DNA of 16,058 nt, taken from assembly GCA_023091735.1 (NCBI GenBank), contig JALKBU010001136.1:1-16058 (forward strand), given 5' to 3'. This document shows, piece after piece, positions 8,490-16,058 of this stretch. Source of the DNA: Trichomonas tenax (Eukaryota; Parabasalia; Trichomonadida; Trichomonadidae). Made by a program: the position numbers and the translations under genes. Numbering within the stretch: position 1 is the first letter of the stretch; every line of letters begins with the position of its first letter. The notes below the pieces were generated by a model. It was given only the letters and a program-made list of their open reading frames with translations, ran no database searches and was not told the origin of the DNA.

Positions 8490-8575
8490 GTATAATAACA
8501 CATGAGAGCTATATGTGTATGCTAAAAGCAGGTTTCTATCTTAATCCTGCATCGAGATACACACGCACCTCCCGA
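8490..8575 (-). repeat. Right terminal inverted repeat
   Basis: This is the reverse complement of the left arm, 86 versus 82 bases, with a 4-base GTGT expansion after GGAGGTGC. The 43-base identical core is at 8505-8547. The outer end reads CGCACCTCCCGA on the plus strand. Confidence 0.8.
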
Positions 8576-8830
8576 AACCAATTTTTCCTTCATTTCATTA
8601 AAAGATCAATATCTCCATAAATTCATTATGTTTTAATATATACTTTCTTAGAGAGTGCATCAATGCGAATGCCATTACATTGACGAAGATTCTAAAGTGA
8701 AAATAGATTTAGAGATAAATGAATATTTTATTATATGAATAAATGATAAGATTCTGGATTCATAAAATTGTTTCTAATGTCTGGAAATATAAGAGAAAGT
8801 ATTTAATCAGCGTTTAAAACTATTAAATAT

Positions 8831-8836
8831 TTTATT
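8831..8836 (-). promoter_or_regulatory. Polyadenylation-type signal AATAAA of the BspA-like gene
   Basis: On the minus strand AATAAA begins three bases after the TAA stop of the surface-protein gene. It contains the UAAA that trichomonads use near the stop codon for 3'-end formation. This fits a very short 3' UTR. Confidence 0.5.
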
Positions 8837-8838
8837 CA

Positions 8839-11800
8839 TTAAACAGCGCGATTCAAGATTAATGATTCCGTGAGTTCAGTCTTCTTAAGTTGATTGCGAA
8901 TCTTGAAGAAGTAGTAAAGAACTAAAATGAAAACAAGAACTAAAACAATCGTCAATGCGACAAGTGACCAAAGAATGATTTGTTTTTTCTTATTATTGTG
9001 TCCGATCTGAACATCACCCGAGATGCAGATATCTGTGCCATCGTGCGTGACATTAATTCCAGCAAATGATGAAACAGATGAATTTGGTGCATGAACGTTT
9101 GCGCTGAAGTCAACTGTTCCCAAAACGTTGTAATTGCCGCAGTAATAGATATCTTTGAGAGAGCAGCACCCGAAAAATGCATTCTCCATGATTCCTTCGA
9201 CATTGCTCATGAAGACAACGACCTGCAGATTGGCACAATTGTGGAATACATCGTAATCAATACTCAAGAGAGGACCCTGGAAAATGACTTTCTTGAGTGA
9301 AATGCAGTTCCAGAACAGTTTGAAAGGAATATCACCAACAGTTGGAGGAACATGAACTTCGGTGAGTGCACGGCAATCCATGAAAACGCTGCTCTCAATA
9401 TCAGTGACATTGCAAAGATCAATCGATGTAAGAGAAGAACATCCATTAAAAGCGCCACGAGAAAGTTTCCGGAACTTTCCTGGAAGTTGAATTGACTTCA
9501 ATGATGTGCATGAAGCCATTCCTCGTTCACCAATCAAACCGAGGTTCTGCGGGAGATGGATATTAGTCAGTGAACTGCAATTTTCGAAACATGAGTTTCC
9601 GAATGTATGAATCCGATCTGATAAAACAATATTTTCGAGATTCCTGCAATTTGAAAAACAGAATCTTTCAAGCATAGTTACATTGACAGGAATCGTTATC
9701 TCACTGAGTCCTGAATTCGCAAAACAGTATTGACGAAGTTCGAGAACTGTTTCTGGAATCAAAATCTTCTTCAATGAAGAACAATTCTGGAAAACAAATC
9801 CTTCAATTGTTGCTAAATTCTTTGGCAATTTAACTGTTTCGAGAGAATGGCAATCAGTGAAAGCTCCGAGACGAATAACATCAACTGATTCTGGTATTTC
9901 GATTTCCTTCAATGAAACGCATTCACAGAACATTTTACAGTCGATTTCTTTGAGACTCTTTGGTAATATAATTCTTTTGAGTTTCTTGCAGCCGTAGAAT
10001 GTTGCGAATGAGATAGTTTCGACACTGTGGCTGACATCAATTTCGGAAAGATGTTGATGATAAGCAAAAGAAGAGTGATGAAGTGATGTTACAGTTAAAG
10101 GAATCGAAAATGTTGTCAAAGAACTGTTTGCAGCAACTAAAATGATCTCCGTTCGTGTGATGTTGTATAAAATGTTATTATCGACAATGAAATTAGTGTT
10201 TGAAGGATCAATGGTTATCTTTTCAAGCGCTTCACAGCCGAAGAATGGATAATTTTCGATAGATTTAAGTGTTGCTGGAAAATTAATTTCTTTGATTGAT
10301 CTGCAGCCGGAAAACACAGAAGATTTGATGAATTCGAGTTTTGTTGGAAGTGTTATTTGTGATATCATTGCACAGCCTTCGAATGTTGCTGATCTGAGAA
10401 CTTGCAAAGTTGATGGAAGTTTGATTTCTGTGAGCGAAGCACAATTCTTGAATGCGCATTCTCCTAACGAAATTGCTGTTTCCGGAAGTTCTATCTTAGA
10501 AAGAGATCTGCACTCAGAGAAAGCGTATCTTGAAATATGCTTTAAATTTGTTGGAAGAGTGATCGAATATAATGATTCACATCCAGAAAACGAATATTCA
10601 TTGATTGCTTTGACTGATTCCGGAATAACTAAAGATTTAAGTGATTTGCATCCAAAGAAAGCATAATCATTGATATGTGGTACTGCTGAGGGTATTTTTA
10701 TTGATTTTAATGATAAACATTCGTTAAAAATGTATTTTGAAAGTCGTGATAAATTTGAAGGAAGAGAAACTGTCTCCAAACCACTGCATTTAGAGAAGCA
10801 CGATGCGTTGATTGTTGTTATCGTATCTGGAAGCGAAATTGAACTGAGTTCTGAACATCCCAAAAAACATCTGTCGCCAAGTGACGAAATCAAACTTGGA
10901 AACGCAATTTTTTCTAGCAAAGCGCATTCTTCAAATGCTGAAGTACCAAAAACGCAATTATTTGAAGCAATTGAATCAGATAATTTAACATTTGTCATTG
11001 AATGGCAAGCCATGAAAGCTGAGCTTCCAATGACCTCAATGGAGTTGTGTATTGTAATTTCAGTCAATTTTAAGCAGAATTGAAATGCGTGTTTATCAAT
11101 TATTTTAACAGATTCTGGAACATTCAGTGTTTTCAAACTCCTGCACCAATAGAAAGCGTAAATTCCTATGTAATTAATCGAATTATGAAGTTCAACATTT
11201 TCAAGTTGATAACACAAATTGAAAACCCCTTCTTCGATGCGAATAACGCGCGACGGTATTGTGAAAGATTTGAGAGAAGTGCACTTTTTGAACGCATGAG
11301 CGCCTATTGTTGTAATTCCATTTTGATATTGAAAGCTTGAAAGAGATGTGCATTCACTAAACGCATTTTCATCAATCCCATCAATGATACAATTGATTTT
11401 CACTGTTTTGAGGTTTGAACATGAAGTGAAAACTGATTTTGGTAAATTTGAAACACCTGATTGGATTTCAACTGCTTTAAGATCGACATTATTTTCAAAA
11501 ATTGATTCTGGTAATAGTACTGAGGTGCATTTTATAATTAATTGAGTGTATTTTGATTTCACATTTTGATCTAAGATTTCTTTCGTTAACTGACCAGTTC
11601 CTGTCATTTTCAGTACTTCATTTTCAACGGAAAACGATAAACCGTCAGCTGAAATACATCTTGTAATAAAGAAATTAATGAAAAGCATTATTAATGAAAA
11701 GTGACGAAATAATTTTTGATCTTTTGTCATGTAAATCGTATATTTATATTTACATGTCATAAACCATGATTTTGTTTTTGTAAAAGCATTATGAGTATAT

Positions 11801-11841
11801 AGAAAAAGATCTATTTTTCGCAAACATACCATTGATTTCAT
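8839..11841 (-). CDS. BspA-like leucine-rich-repeat surface protein (LRR_5), 1000 aa
   Basis: Residues roughly 105-910 are about 35 repeats of 23 residues with the BspA/LRR_5 pattern aFxxCxsLxxIxlPxsvxxI, for example AFKNCASLTEIKLPSTL. Around residues 540-580 one longer unit with VDNNILYN breaks the rhythm, as in other BspA proteins. Residues 955-979 form one transmembrane helix followed by a 21-residue basic/polar tail, so the repeats should face outside. Several N-glycosylation sequons are present (NSSL, NVTM, NVTH). In trichomonads this family is abundant, surface-exposed and thought to take part in adhesion and host or bacterial contact. The frame is intact, without an intron. Start: the first ATG (11841) follows an Initiator-like motif by five bases, but ATG 38 (11730) places a classic signal peptide (hydrophobic core residues 48-60, cleavage near ISA-DG at 65) at the very N-terminus and may be the true start. 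Confidence 0.93.
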   Translation of the reverse strand: MKSMVCLRKIDLFLYTHNAFTKTKSWFMTCKYKYTIYMTKDQKLFRHFSLIMLFINFFITRCISADGLSFSVENEVLKMTGTGQLTKEILDQNVKSKYTQLIIKCTSVLLPESIFENNVDLKAVEIQSGVSNLPKSVFTSCSNLKTVKINCIIDGIDENAFSECTSLSSFQYQNGITTIGAHAFKKCTSLKSFTIPSRVIRIEEGVFNLCYQLENVELHNSINYIGIYAFYWCRSLKTLNVPESVKIIDKHAFQFCLKLTEITIHNSIEVIGSSAFMACHSMTNVKLSDSIASNNCVFGTSAFEECALLEKIAFPSLISSLGDRCFLGCSELSSISLPDTITTINASCFSKCSGLETVSLPSNLSRLSKYIFNECLSLKSIKIPSAVPHINDYAFFGCKSLKSLVIPESVKAINEYSFSGCESLYSITLPTNLKHISRYAFSECRSLSKIELPETAISLGECAFKNCASLTEIKLPSTLQVLRSATFEGCAMISQITLPTKLEFIKSSVFSGCRSIKEINFPATLKSIENYPFFGCEALEKITIDPSNTNFIVDNNILYNITRTEIILVAANSSLTTFSIPLTVTSLHHSSFAYHQHLSEIDVSHSVETISFATFYGCKKLKRIILPKSLKEIDCKMFCECVSLKEIEIPESVDVIRLGAFTDCHSLETVKLPKNLATIEGFVFQNCSSLKKILIPETVLELRQYCFANSGLSEITIPVNVTMLERFCFSNCRNLENIVLSDRIHTFGNSCFENCSSLTNIHLPQNLGLIGERGMASCTSLKSIQLPGKFRKLSRGAFNGCSSLTSIDLCNVTDIESSVFMDCRALTEVHVPPTVGDIPFKLFWNCISLKKVIFQGPLLSIDYDVFHNCANLQVVVFMSNVEGIMENAFFGCCSLKDIYYCGNYNVLGTVDFSANVHAPNSSVSSFAGINVTHDGTDICISGDVQIGHNNKKKQIILWSLVALTIVLVLVFILVLYYFFKIRNQLKKTELTESLILNRAV

Positions 11842-11842
11842 T

Positions 11843-11848
11843 GAATGA
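11843..11848 (-). promoter_or_regulatory. Initiator-like element (TCATTC) upstream of the BspA-like gene
   Basis: On the minus strand TCATTC matches TCA-pyrimidine-(A/T), with the A five bases before the first ATG. Leaders this short are normal in trichomonads. A second candidate, TCATAA at 11789-11794, would suit the downstream ATGs at 11760 and 11730, so the start stays open. Confidence 0.4.
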
Positions 11849-12248
11849 TACTAGACTCAATGAATATGATTTACATTCTTAAACCATATACCATTCAAAA
11901 CATATTCACATACGTGCAGTCTGCACGGTTCCTTAATAGACTCTCACCTTCTTTTTAAAATATAAATTATCAAAGATTTACAATATGACAATAAATCACT
12001 CCAATAGTAAGAACATCAACAAACGCTTTTAGGCTTATATAATAACTTAAAGTACCATAAGCTAATATATATTTTTGGAAGAATACCAATATTGAATGCT
12101 ATCCCAAAAGCATCGATATCTACTGCCACAGCATTTATGAGATTTTAATATCTTTCTATATGATTACCATATGTTTCCTCATATTTCGAGAGTGGAAAAA
12201 AAAAATGTCACTTTTTATAAATATTTGCGGAAGAATGAAATCTGAAAG
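11849..12248. other. AT-rich intergenic region, no gene seen
   Basis: This holds the upstream flank of the BspA-like gene and the approach to the fibre-like fragment. Only short frames and A/T runs are visible, including an A9 run near 12197-12205. Confidence 0.5.
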
Positions 12249-12392
12249 ATGCGAGATAACTGCCAAATTGATTATTTCCAGTTTATTTGCAATATAAAAC
12301 AGGAACTAAAGAAGAAAATTCAGGCATTGGAGGAAGATAACAAGAGATTAAAAGAAGAAATGCCAAATTTAAAAACAATCAATTCCCAATAG
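12249..12392 (+). pseudogene. Coiled-coil segment of a fibre-like protein, frame-broken
   Basis: A 47-codon frame from ATG 12249 to TAG 12390-12392 contains a clear heptad stretch, LKKKIQALEEDNKRLKEE, typical of the trimeric stalk in front of tail-fibre tips. The downstream tail-collar domain is in another frame. That frame is readable from 12383 (FPIGSVFLT), before its ATG at 12410, so a single frame change near 12360-12385 appears to separate two parts of one former gene. The true 5' end is not recognisable. Confidence 0.5.
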
Positions 12393-12409
12393 GCTCAGTT
12401 TTCCTTACC

Positions 12410-12799
12410 ATGGATCAGAGGAACCCAGGGCAATATGTGCCGGGTAAATGGAAGCGTTTACAAGATGGATTTTTACGTTCTCAACCTCGAGGTGGAGAAA
12501 CTGGTGGAAGTAGTTGTATATGTGAGAGTAACCTTCCTCCTCACTCCCATCCAATTGATTTAAAGTTATCAGCACCAGATTCTCGTCCACTTAATTCAGA
12601 TTCTCTATCTCTACTTCATCTCAACTCAGGAGCAGGGAATTCAAGAACTTATAGAGTATTTGACTCAGGAGATGGCACTTATTGCAAAACTACTGATCTA
12701 TCTTCAATCAAAGTGACAGGATCCGTCAAAACAGCGGGTCGAGGTCAACCATACCTTCCTGAATATATTTCTGTTATAGCATGGCAGAAAATAGAATAG
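12410..12799 (+). CDS. Phage tail-collar/fibre-tip-like domain protein, 129 aa (fragment)
   Basis: The layout matches viral receptor-binding fibre tips and tail-collar domains: an opening PIGSVFLT (just upstream, same frame) plus PGKWKRLQDGFLRS, Gly-rich GGETGGSS, the LPPHSHP motif (HxH at residues 45-47), a variable middle, then GRGQPYLPEY and the closing VIAWQKIE. In T4-like fibres HxH motifs bind metal in a trimeric tip. Proteins of this kind occur in phages and giant viruses; a Polinton/Maverick source is inferred from the similar debris at the left end of the window. It would act as a particle spike, or be inert debris here. The first ATG lies inside the domain and a coiled coil sits upstream in another frame, so the gene is probably broken. 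It stands alone, with no TAAA at its TAG stop. Confidence 0.7.
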   Translation: MDQRNPGQYVPGKWKRLQDGFLRSQPRGGETGGSSCICESNLPPHSHPIDLKLSAPDSRPLNSDSLSLLHLNSGAGNSRTYRVFDSGDGTYCKTTDLSSIKVTGSVKTAGRGQPYLPEYISVIAWQKIE

Positions 12800-13549
12800 T
12801 TGTTTTTTATATTGGAAATACTTGGCCCATAGAACTCGCAGCAGTAAAGAATAGTTTTATAGTGAAGATGAACTCTGATTTTATGCAATACTAACTCTAT
12901 TTTTTGTTGATCAAAATCAAGCAAAATGCAATGAGGTTTTATAAATACTCACCCACTGTATCTATTTAATATATGTTAGAACTGGCAATTGGCAGACTGA
13001 TAAAATCTTGATAATATTTTAAGATATTTTGAACTTTTTTCCTCAAATTTTTGTTCTTTGGCATGAAATAGAGATACAAAAATTGTTTCCAATTTAAAAA
13101 CCCAAATAATCATTTTGAAAATTTTTATTGATAATTTTTTTTAGAAATTTAAATTTTTCTCTTCGGAAAGTCTCGAATTTTGGAAAATTAAATCACAAAA
13201 AATGATTAAAAATAGTTGTAAATCTTATTCTTCAATCAAATAAGCATTTGGAATTTATGTCATGTAAAAAAATTCATCATTACATGTCAAAATTAAATTC
13301 TGCAGTAATTTTCCCCAAATTAAAGCGTATAATAAGCAAAAGATATGATATTTAATCTCGCATTATACTATATATGTATTAATTTTAATATGAAGTTACA
13401 AATCACCATATTAAGCGATATTTTAAAGATACTTTTTAATTTTGATAATTTTAAAGATTCTTTGAATCAAAAACTAAGCTATTGATTGGCAATTTATTTA
13501 TTATGTGTTAGTTAATAGTTGGTTGAATTTGGAATAAAAATACAAATAG
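12800..13549. other. AT-rich intergenic region, no gene seen
   Basis: Frames are short and dominated by Phe, Lys, Asn and Ile. A minus-strand match to most of the trichomonad 3' splice motif occurs at 13501-13512 but lacks the terminal AG. Confidence 0.55.
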
Positions 13550-13555
13550 TTTATT
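13550..13555 (-). promoter_or_regulatory. Polyadenylation-type signal AATAAA of the six-helix gene
   Basis: AATAAA on the minus strand lies 20 bases after the TAG stop of the membrane-protein gene and contains the UAAA core. It is a plausible 3'-end signal, though common by chance in this DNA. Confidence 0.35.
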
Positions 13556-13575
13556 AAAATGTATCAGAAATGACT

Positions 13576-14247
13576 CTAATCCGTTGCAACGATGATTATT
13601 CCATCGCTGTTTGGCTTTATATCCGTATATTTGCCTCTTTGTGATCCAACTAAAAATCCTAAACAGAAATCGAAGATCAGTGGTAACAGAATGAAAATAT
13701 ACGAACGCCGAAGCATTGCTTTCTTGTAAGCAAACGTTGTTTTTGTTTCTATATTCGAACACAAATAACTTAAAGCAGCGCACATTAACGTATTTGCAGC
13801 GACGTAAACGAATCCTTCGTGTGTCTCTGTTATTGGCATTGATCTAGAAGGGGGACCAGCAACGAGAGAAACAATTTTCGTCCAAAGGAAGGAAAGCGCC
13901 GAGAAAACAGCCGTGAAATTTGTCATAAAAACAGCGTATTTATTGACCCAATGCGCTTTGAGTATCCAAGTTGGCGTTATCAAGCAGGCCATCAATCCTG
14001 AAAATATTAAAATCGTAGCAATGTAACCACACATCGCCTGAAGCTTGTAGTCGTTGATTGAAATCCAAATGATGAAAAGGTATATCAATGCGAGAACGAA
14101 TAAAGCAATTCCAACATTAAATGACGAACTTTCGTTCAATAACAGCATGAATATCTCCGAGAACGCGATGGACGACGTCAGGATTCCGAGGATTGAGAAA
14201 GTTAATGGGAATTTCAAATGTTTGTGAAACAGTTGTTTGAAATCCAT
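13576..14247 (-). CDS. Unrecognised membrane protein with six predicted helices, 223 aa
   Basis: The first ATG (14245-14247) gives 223 codons ending in TAG at 13576-13578; the frame extends four codons further only to a TTG, so the ATG is chosen. Hydrophobic segments lie at about 14-37, 46-64, 71-91, 104-130, 146-163 and 183-200, which predicts six membrane helices with both ends on the same side. The loop GPPSRSMPITETHEG (131-145) and the Lys/Arg-rich stretch 168-181 are the main polar parts; the C-terminus is a 23-residue polar tail. Codon use is richer in G and C than the flanks, supporting a real gene. There is no obvious signal peptide apart from helix 1, and no transporter or enzyme motif I can name. 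It is probably a trichomonad-specific protein. No Initiator motif is seen near the ATG. Confidence 0.8.
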   Translation of the reverse strand: MDFKQLFHKHLKFPLTFSILGILTSSIAFSEIFMLLLNESSSFNVGIALFVLALIYLFIIWISINDYKLQAMCGYIATILIFSGLMACLITPTWILKAHWVNKYAVFMTNFTAVFSALSFLWTKIVSLVAGPPSRSMPITETHEGFVYVAANTLMCAALSYLCSNIETKTTFAYKKAMLRRSYIFILLPLIFDFCLGFLVGSQRGKYTDIKPNSDGIIIVATD

Positions 14248-14835
14248 TATTTTTTTCAAAACCTTATTTTGCTCTTATAAATCATCGACGAAATCATTTT
14301 CTTGACGTTTTTAAGAAATTTTAACAATGAAAACATATATTTCTACATCTTGTGAACCTATTTCATGGCGATTTATGTCGAAATATAGCATCTTGATAAT
14401 ATTTTTGCTTTGTAAATTATTTACATAGTAAAATAATTTTAGAGAATTAACAAATCGAGTTTATAATGTGTTTGATTTACAAAAGTCATAAAATTGGATA
14501 CGCAGGGGCCGCGGGAAGAGGAGAAAATATCAATTAATAAAACATTTTTTAGACTTGTCACTCTTAAATTTAACCTTCGAAAATTGACATTTGACATTTA
14601 CAACAGTGGTATTTTCTTCTTTACATAATAGGCAATATGACGTTTTAAATAAAATCTATGAAATAGTTTCCTAAATCAAATGAAGCAACGTTCATTCACT
14701 TATAGAAATATATATATTTAAAACAATACAGCTTTTTCTAAATTATTTATAAATAGCTTCAAAAGATTGTATTCTACCATTTTTATCAGAGAAATGAACA
14801 ATTTATTGGTCTTCCAAATGACGCAATTATGATCT

Positions 14836-14872
14836 TAAGCTTTAAAAGGTACATGTTTATCATTAAAGCTTA
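14836..14872. repeat. 10-bp inverted repeat
   Basis: TAAGCTTTAA at 14836-14845 is exactly complementary to TTAAAGCTTA at 14863-14872 across 17 bases. No adjacent gene explains it. Confidence 0.4.
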
Positions 14873-15887
14873 TTTAAACGATTCAATTCGATGTATGTGG
14901 TAACATAAACTTTTGCATTATAAAAGGCCTTTTGATGTGAGTAACACAATAACCATAGAACGACATTCCCACCTAAAATATATAGATGCTGATAAAGTTT
15001 TATCCATTCTTGAATATATCGAATATAAAGCAAAGATTGAAGATATATTAAGCTCCTGGAAAATGGCAGAGTGAATTAGAGGGAGTTTTGACAATAAAAT
15101 AGCTATTTCCAATCTTTTTTGTTAAAAATATATCTATTTTATAAAAAAACTCACCATGAGGAATTGTAATGATAACCATTATCATAATGCATCGAGTGAT
15201 ATCATGAGGAGATGATTATATCGATCAGATTCAAAATATTTATTTTCAATTTATATGAAATATACGTATTATAAAATTTCATTGATATGTTTAAAATAAG
15301 CTTCATGAGTGAAAGTCAAATATGATAAAACCAATCATATGGCCATCATATAAACGAAATTAACATTTTTAAATGTTTTTGAGCAGTTAGAACTATTTGC
15401 TCCTCTATTAATAGGACTCAGAAATCAAATGTCGTTAAGAATGAGGTTTATTCGAGATTTATATAAAACAATTGAGAAATATCGGATTGTAACATGGATT
15501 TCATCTACAAATGTCACGTTTTGGATCCAAATAATGAGATTATGGACCATCAATAGTATTATAACAGACTTCGGATAATGTTCAACAAATACGATCGAAA
15601 TTGTAAAGAACTACATTACAGCGGCACTCACAAAAATTGAAAACAGAATATTCATGTATCAACAACCACAAATTCCAACTCAATAAACGAATTCTATTTG
15701 GTAAGAAAAAATCAAAAAGCGTCGGTGAAATCTTTGGAATATAAGTCAACATTCTACAGACCTTAATGAACTAATACAAGAGAAAAATAAAGCTGCGGCG
15801 ATGATTTTCAGGAACCTTAAACTGCGAAAGCATCACTTTGGGACTGGGACAAAATAGAACAACGTGCTTTTCTGACATGTAACTTAT

Positions 15888-15916
15888 TTTTGACATGCAA
15901 AGTCAGAATGTCAAAA
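15888..15916. repeat. 9-bp inverted repeat in a GACAT-rich patch
   Basis: TTTTGACAT (15888-15896) pairs with ATGTCAAAA (15908-15916) around an 11-nt loop. With one bulged T the pairing extends further into TTATT/AATAA. TGACATG also occurs just before and just after, so this may be a decayed repeat. Confidence 0.4.
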
Positions 15917-16058
15917 TAAAGGAAAGTGACATGTTTGTGCGGGAAAAAATGGAAAAGTATCAATAGGTTGAAATGGATTGAACTCAATGTTGGAAGCCAA
16001 AGAAGACTTCATTATGAGTAGTTGTGGCCTTATAGTGAAGGATGTTATTTGTGCTATC

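Larger units (their letters stand above)
7347..8575. mobile_element. MITE-like non-autonomous DNA transposon, 1.23 kb
   Basis: The ends form a long inverted repeat (7347-7428 and 8490-8575) that starts TC(C/G)GGAGGTGCGT. The interior is AT-rich and encodes nothing recognisable, so the element could only move with a transposase supplied from elsewhere. No clear target-site duplication is visible, so the exact limits and superfamily are uncertain. Arm divergence (about six substitutions and a 4-base indel) suggests an old copy. An alternative is two independent inverted copies of a short repeat or structured RNA gene that happen to lie 1 kb apart. Confidence 0.65.
14248..16058. other. AT-rich terminal region, no convincing gene
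   Basis: The longest stretches are a 56-codon plus-strand frame (14904-15074, no ATG at its head) and a 42-codon one (15729-15857). Both have somewhat protein-like composition but no recognisable domain, so they may be relics of decayed genes. Two inverted repeats are listed separately. Confidence 0.5.

Noticed and set aside
9091..11545. A row of plus-strand open frames (69 to 137 codons) opposite the BspA-like gene
   Set aside because: They are the complement of the repeat array; regular LRR codons avoid stops on the other strand. Their residues show no independent domain.
11700..11835. GTATGT directly after the first two Met codons of the BspA-like gene, like a trichomonad 5' splice site
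   Set aside because: No branch/3' splice motif of the ACTAACACACAG type follows on the minus strand, and the signal peptide would be lost or altered by removing an intron there.
13501..13512. ACTAACACATAA on the minus strand, one base from the trichomonad 3' intron motif
   Set aside because: It lacks the terminal AG, lies beyond the stop codon of the six-helix gene, and no matching GTATGT with coding flanks is seen.
14904..15074. Plus-strand open stretch of 56 codons with protein-like residues (DADKVLSILEYIEY)
   Set aside because: It has no start codon at its head, no neighbouring exon-like frame and no recognised family. It is too short to claim; it may be a gene relic.
15729..15857. Plus-strand 42-codon open stretch containing LNELIQEKNKAAAMIF
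   Set aside because: It is short, without ATG at its head or homology I can name. It could be a relic of a helical or coiled-coil gene, but the evidence is too thin.
1..16058. tRNA, rRNA, CRISPR arrays and long tandem repeats
   Set aside because: No cloverleaf with a GTTCRA-type arm, no rRNA-like block and no regularly spaced direct repeats were seen on either strand by eye.

Overview
This window looks like nuclear DNA of a trichomonad parabasalid (Tritrichomonas or Trichomonas type), but the species cannot be fixed from the sequence alone. The evidence is the very AT-rich and gene-poor intergenic DNA, an intronless 1000-codon BspA-like leucine-rich-repeat (LRR) surface protein with signal peptide, one transmembrane helix and short cytoplasmic tail, a decayed coiled-coil/ankyrin-repeat gene, transposon and virus-like fragments, Initiator-like TCA-pyrimidine-W motifs a few bases before ATGs, and TAAA polyadenylation-type signals at or just after stop codons. 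No bacterial-style ribosome sites, operons, tRNAs, rRNAs or CRISPR arrays were seen.

Layout. 1-1100 is a mosaic of mobile-element debris: the 3' end of an unidentified gene (2-241), a convergent 72-codon gene (289-507, minus), a hairpin between them, a divergent 48-codon amphipathic cationic peptide (631-777), and then, directly abutting it, the C-terminal piece of a pogo/Tigger-type DDE transposase (774-1082). The layout resembles a fragment of a large virus-like (Polinton/Maverick) element broken by another transposon, but that is inference. 1100-1800 is of more balanced composition and may hold degraded coding sequence on the minus strand. 1800-4200 is AT-rich and apparently non-coding, with some perfect inverted repeats. 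4202-4429 is a small basic 75-codon gene followed at its stop by a 9-bp hairpin.

5233-6647 is a pseudogene: an alpha-helical N-terminal part, a coiled coil and seven ankyrin repeats, broken by three in-frame stops and three frameshifts. 7347-8575 is a 1.2-kb non-coding element with terminal inverted repeats of about 82/86 bp (43 bp identical), best explained as a MITE-like non-autonomous DNA transposon. 8839-11841 (minus) is the intact BspA-like surface LRR protein. 12249-12799 is a virus/phage-type fibre tip: a coiled-coil segment, a frame break, then a tail-collar-like domain with an HxH motif, probably another Polinton fragment. 13576-14247 (minus) is an unrecognised six-helix membrane protein. 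14248-16058 has no convincing gene.

The genes do not form a pathway. The convincing host genes (BspA-like protein, six-helix membrane protein, perhaps the 75-aa protein) stand alone among decayed repeats and transposon remains, as is usual in trichomonad genomes. The leads most worth following are the tail-collar protein, the inverted-repeat element and the virus-like fragments at the left end; I see no complete, clearly new biological system.
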